From Duganella qianjiadongensis (GTDB lineage: Bacteria; Pseudomonadota; Gammaproteobacteria; Burkholderiales; Burkholderiaceae_D), in the NCBI RefSeq assembly GCF_009857915.1, contig NZ_WWCM01000010.1, positions 124,001 through 188,000 of the forward strand: a stretch of DNA of 64,000 nucleotides. The letters are read 5' to 3'. This document shows positions 1-7,618 of this stretch, piece after piece. Both the position numbers and the translations under genes were made by a program. The notes under the pieces are model-generated. The model ran no database searches and was not told where the DNA came from. It saw only the letters and a program-made list of their open reading frames with translations. Numbering within the stretch: position 1 is the first letter of the stretch; each line of letters opens with the position of its first letter.

Positions 1-228
1 GCCGCTCTGTATGGTCTGCCACATATCGGCAAACGCTTCGGGCGGCATGTCGGGGTGACGCAAAATGTTTTGCGGCGCGCCCAGTAATTCCTGCTCGGTG
101 TAACCACTGACATGGATGAAGTACTGATTGGCGTAGTTGATATTGCCCCGCAAATCAGTGCTGGAGACGATAGTCTTGCCATCCTCCATCACATACTCGT
201 GCTGCGTAACTGGATGATTGAGCCGCAT
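1..228 (-). CDS. PAS-domain methyl-accepting chemotaxis protein, N-terminal fragment (cut by window edge)
   Basis: Only the first 76 codons are present; the rest lies left of the window. The ATG at 228 follows a good ribosome site (GGAAAGGA, 7 bases away). The translated start reads MRLNHPVTQHEYVMEDGKTI and continues with VSSTDLRGNINYANQYFIH and APQNILRHPDMPPEAFADMW. This is the Aer-type redox/energy-sensing PAS domain found at the N-terminus of many betaproteobacterial chemoreceptors. In that family the PAS domain binds FAD or haem and is followed by transmembrane segments, HAMP and a signalling domain; none of these can be seen here. It is transcribed leftward, 163 bases beyond the end of the permease gene, so it may have its own promoter. 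Confidence 0.85.
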   Translation of the reverse strand, partial: MRLNHPVTQHEYVMEDGKTIVSSTDLRGNINYANQYFIHVSGYTEQELLGAPQNILRHPDMPPEAFADMWQTIQSG

Positions 229-391
229 CGCTACTTCCTTTCCGGAGAAAACAGAAGAACCACGCAAACCAGATTACTGGAACTACAGCTACAGGATAAT
301 CACCAATTGTTTCAGTTCGAGTTAAGTGAAAAAATATACCGATCGTTATTATTCTAAACAACAATGTTTCTGTGCTTGCGGCGCAACAAAT

Positions 392-1315
392 TCATTCAGG
401 TTTGAAGTTTTGCCCCAAAGAAACAGGCTTATTGAGCAGAATTGTCTGCGGATTACGGCAAATAATCATCAGCACCACGATGGTGGCCAGATACGGCAGC
501 ATGGAGAGGAATTCGGCCGGTATGGCCAGCCCCATGCCCTGGCCGTGGAACTGCAGCACGGTCACGCCACCGAACAGGTAGGCGCCCAGCACCACGCCGC
601 GCGGCTTCCACGTGGCGAACACCACCTGCGCCAGCGCAATCCAGCCGCGCCCGGCCGTCATGCCTTCCACCCACATCGGCGTCAGTGCCAGCGACAGATA
701 GGCGCCGCCCAGTCCGGCCAGCGCACCGCCGAACAGCACGGTGCCGTAGCGCAGCCCGATCACGGGATAGCCGATCGCGTGCGCCGCCTGCGGCGCTTCG
801 CCGACCGCGCGGATCAGCAGACCCAGCCGGGTACGCGCCAGCAGATAGGCCACCAGCAGCGCCAGTGCCAGCGAGGCGTACACCATGCCATCAAAGCGGA
901 ATAACAGCGGACCCACAAACGGCAGCTGCGACAGCAGGGGAAACTCCAGATGCGGCATGGGCGCCACCGTCTGCCCCACCAGCCCGCGCCCCATATAGGC
1001 CGACAGGCCGATGCCGAACAGCGTCAGCGCCAGCCCCGTCGCCACCTGATTGGTCTGCAGCGTCAGCACCAGAAAACCGAAGATCAGCGCCATCGCCATA
1101 CCGGCCAGCATAGCCGCCAGCAGGCCCAGACTCATCTGGCCCGTGCTCAGGGTGACGCCGAAGCCCACCACGGCACCCACCAGCATCATGCCTTCCATGC
1201 CCAGATTGAGCACGCCGGAACGCTCGGTCACCAGTTCGCCCATGGAAGCCACCACCAGCGGCGTAGCGGCACCGGCCGTGCTGGCAAGGAAAGCAATTAA
1301 CAGTTCGGTAGTCAT
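392..1315 (-). CDS. ABC transporter permease, nucleoside/BMP type (second permease)
   Basis: A 307-residue polytopic inner-membrane protein rich in Gly/Ala/Leu helices, with the block TERSGVLNLGMEGMMLVGAV near residue 30. That block is typical of the RbsC-like permeases paired with BMP/PnrA binding proteins (the YufQ/NupC type). It should form half of the membrane channel for nucleoside or purine import. Its ATG overlaps the stop codon of the upstream permease by one base (TGATG), so the two are probably translationally coupled. It is the last gene of the leftward transporter operon. Exact substrate is not shown by the sequence; purine nucleosides are inferred from the BMP and Tsx-like partners. 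Confidence 0.88.
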   Translation of the reverse strand: MTTELLIAFLASTAGAATPLVVASMGELVTERSGVLNLGMEGMMLVGAVVGFGVTLSTGQMSLGLLAAMLAGMAMALIFGFLVLTLQTNQVATGLALTLFGIGLSAYMGRGLVGQTVAPMPHLEFPLLSQLPFVGPLLFRFDGMVYASLALALLVAYLLARTRLGLLIRAVGEAPQAAHAIGYPVIGLRYGTVLFGGALAGLGGAYLSLALTPMWVEGMTAGRGWIALAQVVFATWKPRGVVLGAYLFGGVTVLQFHGQGMGLAIPAEFLSMLPYLATIVVLMIICRNPQTILLNKPVSLGQNFKPE

Positions 1316-2403
1316 CAGGCTTGCTCTCCGGAGGTAACAGGCAGGCGGCGCATGCGCGGCTTGAAGCGGTAGTGAATAAACAGGTCGGCGGCCAGCAGGT
1401 AGAACAGCAGCAGGCCCTGGAACATGCCGGTAATGGCGGACGGCACCTGCAGCTCGATCTGCGCCGTTTCGCCGCCGATGTAGAGCAGCGACATCAGCAG
1501 GGCCGACAGCACCACACCGAGCGGATGCAAGCGCCCCACATAGGCCACGATGATGGCGGCAAAGCCGTAGCCGGCCGAGACGGATGGCTGCATCTGGCCC
1601 AGCGGGCCGGCCACTTCGCCCACGCCGGCTATGCCGGACAGGGCGCCGCTAACCATAAAGGCCAGCCAGACATTGCGCGGCTCGCTAAAGCCCGCATACA
1701 GCGCGGCGGCCGGCGCCATGCCGCTGACCTGCATGCGGTAGCCGGCAAAGCTGTGCTTGCAGAAGAACCATGCACCCAGCGCCGCCAGCAGCGACAGGAT
1801 GAACGCGGCGTTGACACGCAAGCCTTCCACCAGCAGCGGCAAGGTGGCCGCGTCGCTGAACATTTTCGACTGGGGGAAATTGAAACCGGCCGGATCGCGC
1901 ATGGGGCCGTGCACCAGATAGCTGAGCAAGTGATAGGACACATACACCAGCATCAGGCTGACCAGAATTTCGTTGGTATTGAAGCGGGTGCGCAGCAGGG
2001 CGGGAATGGCAGCCCACAGCATGCCGCCCAGGGCACCGGCCAGCAGCATCAGCGGCAGTACCCACCAGGCCTGCACTTCGTCGAAATACAGCGCCACGGC
2101 GCCGGCTGCAATGGCCCCCACGGTCAGCTGGCCATCGGCGCCGATGTTGTTGACGTTGGCACGGAAGCCCAGCGCCAGCCCCACGCCGCACAGGATCAGC
2201 GGGGTAGCCTTGAGCAGCAGCTCGCCCACGCCATACAGCGTGGTCCACGGTTTGATGAAGTACACATAGAAGGCATACAGCGGTTGCTGCCCCATCAGGA
2301 AGAACAGCACGGAGCCGCTCAGCAGCATGGCCACGGCGGCCAGCAGGGGCGACGCCAGCATCATGCGGCGCGAAGGTTCGGGTCGGCGTTCAAGCCTGGA
2401 CAT
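1315..2403 (-). CDS. ABC transporter permease, nucleoside/BMP type (first permease)
   Basis: A 362-residue permease with about nine or ten hydrophobic segments. It contains VGLALGFRANVNNIGADGQL and GAIAAGAVALYFDE, characteristic of the longer (YufP/NupB-type) permease in nucleoside ABC systems. The ATG at 2403 is preceded by AAGGAG at 9 bases. It overlaps the end of the ATPase gene by 14 bases and abuts the second permease, which fits one polycistronic transport operon. Basic residues before the first helix place the N-terminus in the cytoplasm. Confidence 0.88.
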   Translation of the reverse strand: MSRLERRPEPSRRMMLASPLLAAVAMLLSGSVLFFLMGQQPLYAFYVYFIKPWTTLYGVGELLLKATPLILCGVGLALGFRANVNNIGADGQLTVGAIAAGAVALYFDEVQAWWVLPLMLLAGALGGMLWAAIPALLRTRFNTNEILVSLMLVYVSYHLLSYLVHGPMRDPAGFNFPQSKMFSDAATLPLLVEGLRVNAAFILSLLAALGAWFFCKHSFAGYRMQVSGMAPAAALYAGFSEPRNVWLAFMVSGALSGIAGVGEVAGPLGQMQPSVSAGYGFAAIIVAYVGRLHPLGVVLSALLMSLLYIGGETAQIELQVPSAITGMFQGLLLFYLLAADLFIHYRFKPRMRRLPVTSGEQA

Positions 2404-3937
2404 GGTGGGCTACTCCTTGCTGGGAACTGAAATCGCCGCTCATCCAAACGCCGATCTGGTTGATACTGGTGGCAGCAGCTGGCACTGCTGCGGAAAGACG
2501 GCCATCGGCCAGCACGGCAATGCGGTCGCTCAGCATGAACAGTTCGTCCAGCTCTTCCGACAGCACCAGCACGGCCACGCCCTGATCGCGCATATCGATG
2601 ATGGCCTGGCGGATCAGCATGGCCGCGCCGATGTCCACCCCCCAGGTGGGCTGGGCAAACACCATCATCTTCGGCGCCAGCGCAATCTCGCGGCCGACGA
2701 TGAACTTCTGCAGATTGCCGCCCGACAGACTGGTCGCCGCCGACAGCTCGTCGCCGCATTTGACTTTGAAGCGCTCGATGACCTTGCGCGCAAAAGCGCG
2801 CACCACGCCGCGCTGGATCACGCCATGGCGCACCATGCCGGTCTGCGCAGCGGGCAGATAGCCGGTCAGCAAAGCGTTATCGGCCAGCGACATATCGGGC
2901 GCGGCGCCGCGTCCCAGCCGCTCTTCCGGCACGAAGCCCAGGCCCAGCTGGCGGCGCCGGGCCGCATCGAGGGCGCCCACATCGCTGCCGCTGAAACGGA
3001 TCGTGCCTTCATCGACGGCCAGCAGGCGTTCGCCCGAAATCACTCGGAGCAGCTCCTGCTGGCCATTGCCGGAAATACCGGCAATGCCGACGATCTCGCC
3101 GCTGCGCAGTTTCAGGCTGATGTCTTTCAGGTGAGTGCCGAAAGGATCGGCACTGCGTACATTCAGATATTCGAGCGTCAGCAGTTCCTCGCCCGGTTCG
3201 CGCGGCTGGTGCACGCACACCGGCAGCTCGCGGCCTATCATCAGTTCCGCCAGCGACTTGGCGCTTTCCTGTTTGGGATAGGCGGTGCCGGACACGCGCC
3301 CCCCGCGCAGCACGGTGGCCTTGTCGCACAGCGCCTGGATTTCATCGAGCTTGTGGCTGATGTACAGTATGCTCACCCCCTGCGCGGCCAGCTGGCGCAG
3401 CGAATCGAACAAGCTCAGTACCGCGTCGGGCGTGAGCACCGACGTCGGTTCATCCATGATCAGCAGGCGCGGCGACTGCAGCAGGCAGCGCACGATTTCC
3501 ACCCGCTGGCGCTCGCCCACCGACATGCTGTGCACCAGCCGCATCGGATCGAGCGGCAGACCATACTGTTCGGCCACGGCGCGGATGCGCGGCGCCAGTT
3601 CAGCCGGGGTGACTTGATCGTCCAGCGCCAGCGCAATGTTCTCGGCCACTGTCAACGTTTCAAATAAGGCAAAATGCTGGAACACCATGCCTATGCCCAG
3701 TTTGCGCGCGGCCTGCGGCGAACTGATGTCTACCTGGCGGCCTTCCCACATGATCTGGCCTTCGTCGGGCCGCGTCACGCCGTAAATGATCTTCATCAAG
3801 GTGCTCTTGCCGGCGCCGTTTTCGCCCAGCACGGCATGTATCTCGCCCGGCATGACGCTCAGGTTGACGCCGGCATTGGCCACCACCGACGGGTAAATCT
3901 TGGAGATGCCTAGCAATTGCAGGCGCGGCTCGGTCAT
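2390..3937 (-). CDS. ABC transporter ATP-binding protein with two nucleotide-binding domains
   Basis: A 515-residue protein made of two fused ABC ATPase domains, like RbsA/MglA and the nucleoside ATPase YufO/NupA. The first half has an intact Walker A (GENGAGKSTLMK), signature (SVGERQR) and Walker B (LLIMDEP). The second half has GISGNGQQELLR, lacking the Walker A lysine, with signature LSGGNLQK. One intact and one degenerate site is normal for this family. The reading frame is open to a TTG at 3961. I choose the ATG at 3937 because GAGGA lies 7 bases before it and the family begins with a short leader of this kind. It energises the two permeases encoded downstream. Confidence 0.9.
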   Translation of the reverse strand: MTEPRLQLLGISKIYPSVVANAGVNLSVMPGEIHAVLGENGAGKSTLMKIIYGVTRPDEGQIMWEGRQVDISSPQAARKLGIGMVFQHFALFETLTVAENIALALDDQVTPAELAPRIRAVAEQYGLPLDPMRLVHSMSVGERQRVEIVRCLLQSPRLLIMDEPTSVLTPDAVLSLFDSLRQLAAQGVSILYISHKLDEIQALCDKATVLRGGRVSGTAYPKQESAKSLAELMIGRELPVCVHQPREPGEELLTLEYLNVRSADPFGTHLKDISLKLRSGEIVGIAGISGNGQQELLRVISGERLLAVDEGTIRFSGSDVGALDAARRRQLGLGFVPEERLGRGAAPDMSLADNALLTGYLPAAQTGMVRHGVIQRGVVRAFARKVIERFKVKCGDELSAATSLSGGNLQKFIVGREIALAPKMMVFAQPTWGVDIGAAMLIRQAIIDMRDQGVAVLVLSEELDELFMLSDRIAVLADGRLSAAVPAAATSINQIGVWMSGDFSSQQGVAHHVQA

Positions 3938-3951
3938 CGGCACGTCCTCTT

Positions 3952-4150
3952 TCGTATACAAAATGAATATCCTTTCAGAGGCAAGTAATGTGCCACAGCT
4001 AGCACAGTGCCGCCCCCTTTAATCACCGCCAGTGTGCACCAAATCTGACACTTCGCCTCACCATCAGCGTGCAGCACGCCCGAAATGGGGACAAAACCCG
4101 ACCCTTTCGTACACAATAGCGGCTACCCGAGCACGCCCACGTGTACACAA
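3952..4150. promoter_or_regulatory. Four GntR-type operator-like sites between transporter operon and regulator
   Basis: The divergent intergenic region carries four copies of a 10-mer with a palindromic GT..AC core: TCGTATACAA (3952-3961), GTGTGCACCA (4032-4041), TCGTACACAA (4107-4116) and GTGTACACAA (4141-4150). Their consensus, NNGTNYACMA, fits the TNGTATACNA-like sites recognised by FadR/FCD-subfamily GntR proteins, and such a regulator is encoded immediately to the right. The first copy sits just upstream of the ATPase start; the last is 60 bases before the regulator start. Autoregulation plus control of transport is inferred. Confidence 0.6.
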
Positions 4151-4210
4151 TCCGCCTAGCATGGTTCCTGCTTTATCCAGCGTGAGCACACTCTCACGGA
4201 GAATTTCACA

Positions 4211-4918
4211 ATGCCATCCACTGGTTCTGCAGACCGCGCCAAACGCGGCACCACGGCCGTTGACCTGCGCATCTATCGCGCCGTGATCCATGCCGTCATG
4301 AGCCACCGCCTGCCGCCCGGCACCCATCTGGGCGAAGCCGATTTCTGCGAACTGTATCAGGTCAGCCGCACCACCGTGCGCAAGGCGCTGCTGCGACTGG
4401 CGCACGAGCACATTATCGAACTGCGGCCCAACCGCGGCGCCGTGGTCGCGTCGCCCACGCCGCAGGAAGCACGCGACATTTTCGCCGCCCGCCGCGCCAT
4501 CGAACGCGAGATCATACCCCTAGTGATACGCAATGCCACCAATGCGTCTATCCGCCAGATCCGCAGTGCGCTGGCCGCGGAGGATCAGGCGCGCCGCAGC
4601 GGCGACCGCGCCGCGTGGATACGGCTGGGCGGCGAGTTCCATCTGCTGCTGGCCCGGCTGGCCGGCAATCAGGTACTGCAGCGCTACATGGCGGAGCTGG
4701 TGTCGCGCTGTTCGCTGATTATCGCGCTCTACGAGCCGCCCGGCGCCAGCATGTGCGAGAACGACGAACACGATGATCTGGCCAGCCTGATCGAACAGGG
4801 CAAGGTACAGCAGGCCACCGAGCTGATCGAACATCACCTGCTGGCCATCGAAGCGCGCCTGCGGCTGGGCACACAGGAGAAAAAAATCCGTCTGGCCGAT
4901 GCGCTGGCCGGCTGCTAG
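4211..4918 (+). CDS. GntR-family transcriptional regulator, FCD subfamily
   Basis: A 235-residue regulator. An N-terminal winged helix (about residues 15-80) contains LGEADFCELYQVSRTTVRKA and a wing with IIELRPNRGAVV. An all-helical FCD ligand-binding domain follows (about 90-220), with conserved histidines in FHLLLARLAGN and the later EHHLLAIEARL block. In this subfamily these residues bind a metal and an acid or nucleobase-like effector. The ATG follows GGAG at 8 bases. It is divergent from the ABC operon and upstream of the channel and binding-protein genes, so it most likely controls purine/nucleoside uptake. The effector cannot be read from the sequence. Confidence 0.9.
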   Translation: MPSTGSADRAKRGTTAVDLRIYRAVIHAVMSHRLPPGTHLGEADFCELYQVSRTTVRKALLRLAHEHIIELRPNRGAVVASPTPQEARDIFAARRAIEREIIPLVIRNATNASIRQIRSALAAEDQARRSGDRAAWIRLGGEFHLLLARLAGNQVLQRYMAELVSRCSLIIALYEPPGASMCENDEHDDLASLIEQGKVQQATELIEHHLLAIEARLRLGTQEKKIRLADALAGC

Positions 4919-5063
4919 CAGCACCTGACATGCAAGCTGCAATTGATCTGCACGCATGGACTTATAGCGGATGGCGTACTACTTGCTTTAGAACAGATTA
5001 AGAGAATCCAGCCATACCGTATAAATTGTTTTAACTTTAATTGACCTTGAATGGAGTAACACG

Positions 5064-5918
5064 ATGTCGCAATTTGCCCGCCGTACCGCCCTCGCACTTC
5101 TCGTTTGCAGCACCTGCGCCGCCCAGGCGGCTGACTGGAGCGACACATCGCTCAGCTACCGTTATGGCACCCAGTTCGCCGAGCCGTTCAACAATCAGGA
5201 CATCAGCAAGAACATCTTCAACCTGAGCAGCGTCTCCGGTTACAAATACGGCAAGAACTTCTTCAGCGTCGATTTCCTGCTGTCGTCGGAAGCCGATCCC
5301 TCGTCCGCCGGTGCCAAGGATGGCGCGCACGAAGCCTATGCCGTGTACCGCCACACGCTGGATCTGGGCAAGATCAGCGGCAGCAATCTGGCCTTCGGCC
5401 CCGTGCGCGGCGTGGGCGCCACGGCCGGTTTTGACTACAACACCAAAACCGATGCCGGCTACAACTCGAAAAAACGCATGCTGGTGGCGGGCCCTACCCT
5501 GATGCTGGACGTGCCGGGCTTCCTCGATGTCAGCCTGCTGGCTCTGCGCGAAAGCAATGCGCCTTACAACACCTTCAGCCACGTGCAGACCCCGCGCTAC
5601 ACCTACAAAACCCACGCCATGCTGACCGCAGCATGGGGCATTCCGTTCGAAGTGGCCGGTGTACCGCTGGCGTTCGAAGGCTATGCCAACTTCATCGGCA
5701 CCAAGGGCAAGAACGAATTCGGCGGCGACACGGCGCGCGAAACCAATATCGACATGCAGGTCATGTACGACATGAGCGCCGCCGTCGGCGCACCGAAGAA
5801 CACCTTCAAGGTCGGTGTCGAGTACCAGTACTGGAAAAACAAGTTCGGCAATCCGGACACCAACAACCCCGGCGCAACGGCCAAAACCCCGATGGTGCGT
5901 GCCGAGTACCATTTCTAA
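5064..5918 (+). CDS. Outer-membrane nucleoside channel, Tsx-like
   Basis: A 284-residue protein with a Sec signal peptide (cleavage after AAQAA, about residue 23), then alternating amphipathic strands and a C-terminal aromatic residue (VRAEYHF), the usual signal for insertion by the BAM machinery. Length and pattern agree with the Tsx nucleoside-channel family, although similarity to E. coli Tsx is distant. The ATG follows GGAG at 7 bases. It lies between the GntR regulator and the BMP binding protein, so it probably lets nucleosides cross the outer membrane to that protein. A generic outer-envelope protein is the alternative. Confidence 0.72.
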   Translation: MSQFARRTALALLVCSTCAAQAADWSDTSLSYRYGTQFAEPFNNQDISKNIFNLSSVSGYKYGKNFFSVDFLLSSEADPSSAGAKDGAHEAYAVYRHTLDLGKISGSNLAFGPVRGVGATAGFDYNTKTDAGYNSKKRMLVAGPTLMLDVPGFLDVSLLALRESNAPYNTFSHVQTPRYTYKTHAMLTAAWGIPFEVAGVPLAFEGYANFIGTKGKNEFGGDTARETNIDMQVMYDMSAAVGAPKNTFKVGVEYQYWKNKFGNPDTNNPGATAKTPMVRAEYHF

Positions 5919-5963
5919 TGGCAGCCTGAATTCCCACCGCTACTTTTAAAAGGAAATCGAATA

Positions 5964-7040
5964 ATGAAACGTCGCACTCTGCTCGCCCTGACCGCCTGCG
6001 CTGCCGCTATCGGCCTGTCTGCTTCCGCCTTTGCTGCCGAACCGCTGAAAATCGGCTTCGTGTATGTCGGCCCGGTGGGCGACGCCGGCTGGACCTATGC
6101 CCACGATCAGGGCCGTCTGGCCATGGAAAAGGAACTGGGCGCCAAAGTCAAAACCACTTTCGTGGAAAGCGTGCCGGAAGGCGCCGATGCGGAACGGGTG
6201 ATCCGCAAGCTGGTCGCCGAAGGCAACAAGCTGATTTTCACCACCTCGTTCGGCTATATGAACCCGACCGAGAAGGTGGCCAAATCGGCACCGGGCGTGG
6301 TGTTCCTGCATGCCACCGGCTTCAAGACGGGCAAAAACATGGGCACCTATGAAACCCGGCTGTACGAAGGCGCTTATCTGAACGGCGTGATCGCCGGCAA
6401 AATGAGCAAGACCAAGACGCTGGGCTTCATCGCCTCCTTCCCTGTGCCTGAAGTGATCCGCAACATCAACGCCTTCACGCTGGGCGCGCAAAGCGTCAAT
6501 CCGGCCATCAAAACCAAGGTGATCTGGGTCAATTCGTGGTACGACCCGGCGAAAGAACGCCAGGCGGCCGAAACCCTGGTGGCCCAGGGCGCTGACGTGA
6601 TGGCGCAGAACACCGACTCGCCGGCCACCCTGCAAGTGGCGCAGGAAAAAGGCGTGTACGCCTTCGGCTGGGACTCGGACATGTCCAAGTTCGCGCCTAA
6701 AGCCCACCTGACGGCGGCCACCAATTACTGGGGCGGCTACTACACCGAAGCAGCCAAGGCCGTGCTGGCAGGTACCTGGAAACCTACTGAGGTACACGGC
6801 GGCATGAAAGAAGGCATGGTCAAGATGTCGGGTCTGAATGCCGTGGTGCCGGCCGATGCCGCCAAGCTGTTCGAAGAGAAGAAAGCGGCACTGACGGCCG
6901 GTACGCTGAGCCCGTTCACCGGCCCGATCAAGGACCAGTCGGGCGCCGTGCGCTACCCGGCCGGCGCCGTGGTGCCGCTGAAAGACTTGCTGACCATGAA
7001 CTTCTACGTGCAAGGCGTAGAAGGCTCGATACCGAAGTAA
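5964..7040 (+). CDS. BMP/PnrA-family substrate-binding protein (nucleoside/purine ABC transporter)
   Basis: A 358-residue periplasmic protein with a signal peptide ending SASAFA (about residue 24). There is no lipobox cysteine, so it is soluble rather than a lipoprotein like spirochaete PnrA. The mature start EPLKIGFVYVGPVGDAGWTY and the later FGYMNPTEKVAKSAPGV and VYAFGWDSDMSKF blocks are typical of the BMP family (PF02608), whose members bind purine nucleosides. The gene follows the Tsx-like channel by 45 bases with AGGAAA before its ATG. It supplies the binding component for the permeases encoded on the opposite strand at 392-3937. Confidence 0.92.
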   Translation: MKRRTLLALTACAAAIGLSASAFAAEPLKIGFVYVGPVGDAGWTYAHDQGRLAMEKELGAKVKTTFVESVPEGADAERVIRKLVAEGNKLIFTTSFGYMNPTEKVAKSAPGVVFLHATGFKTGKNMGTYETRLYEGAYLNGVIAGKMSKTKTLGFIASFPVPEVIRNINAFTLGAQSVNPAIKTKVIWVNSWYDPAKERQAAETLVAQGADVMAQNTDSPATLQVAQEKGVYAFGWDSDMSKFAPKAHLTAATNYWGGYYTEAAKAVLAGTWKPTEVHGGMKEGMVKMSGLNAVVPADAAKLFEEKKAALTAGTLSPFTGPIKDQSGAVRYPAGAVVPLKDLLTMNFYVQGVEGSIPK

Positions 7041-7047
7041 AAGCGGT

Positions 7048-7161
7048 CCAGGGTTGCCGTAATAAATGGCTAAATTGGCCAGGCAACCCTGCAAATACAG
7101 CAATTCTGCCGAAATGGCAGGATTTCAGCAATTCGATGCGGCAGAGCAACACTGCCGCATC
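7048..7161 (+). other. Cluster of stem-loops downstream of the binding-protein gene
   Basis: Three inverted repeats lie in the 218-base gap after the BMP gene. A long-range AGGGTTGCC/GGCAACCCT pair comes first, then CTGCC-GAAAT-GGCAG (7106-7120), and a perfect 10-bp stem GATGCGGCAG/CTGCCGCATC with a 7-base loop (7135-7161). A weak T-containing stretch follows the last stem. They probably terminate or stabilise the tsx-bmp transcript; none is a textbook terminator. Confidence 0.45.
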
Positions 7162-7258
7162 GCAACACCGTCTTTCGTTGCTTAATTCCCCTGATCGTTG
7201 CAAAGTAGTGCCATTAGCCAAGCGCCGGGCTGACTAAGCGGCGTTCTAGGGGAACCTC

Positions 7259-7618
7259 ATGCAAGCGCTTTTCCACGCCGCCGTAGCTGCCGCACTGGTC
7301 TGCGTCACCAGCCTGTCTCTGGCCCAGCCTGTGGCGCCGGCCAGCAATCCTGTCAGCCTGAGCGAAGTGCTGCCGTACAAGGGCAGTCCGGATAAAGCCC
7401 TGCTGCACTACCGCGCCATGCAGCGCCTGAAAAAACGCTTCGATGAGGCCGATACCGACGGCAGCGGCAGCCTGAGCCGCGAAGAAGCCAGCAAAGCGGG
7501 CCTCAGTTTCGTCAACCGCAATTTCGAGCATATCGACACCCGTCAGCGCGGCGATATCACTTTCGATGACCTGAAAGCCTACGTCATGCAGCGGCGCGAA
7601 GAAGCGCGCTCGCGCTAG
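7259..7618 (+). CDS. Secreted EF-hand domain protein
   Basis: A 119-residue protein with a signal peptide (about residues 1-22, ending LSLAQ). One clear EF-hand calcium loop, DADTDGSGSLSREE, has acidic/Asn-type ligands at positions 1, 3, 5 and 12. A second, degenerate hand (IDTRQRGDITFDDL) lies about 30 residues later. Such small periplasmic EF-hand proteins are common in betaproteobacteria; their roles are mostly unknown beyond presumed calcium binding. Its stop codon overlaps the stop of the convergent acyltransferase gene through a shared CTAG. Confidence 0.82.
   Translation: MQALFHAAVAAALVCVTSLSLAQPVAPASNPVSLSEVLPYKGSPDKALLHYRAMQRLKKRFDEADTDGSGSLSREEASKAGLSFVNRNFEHIDTRQRGDITFDDLKAYVMQRREEARSR

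Noticed and set aside
155..364. Minus-strand frame of 69 codons at the left edge
   Set aside because: It conflicts with the PAS-domain reading of 1-228, which has a good ribosome site and clear family similarity.
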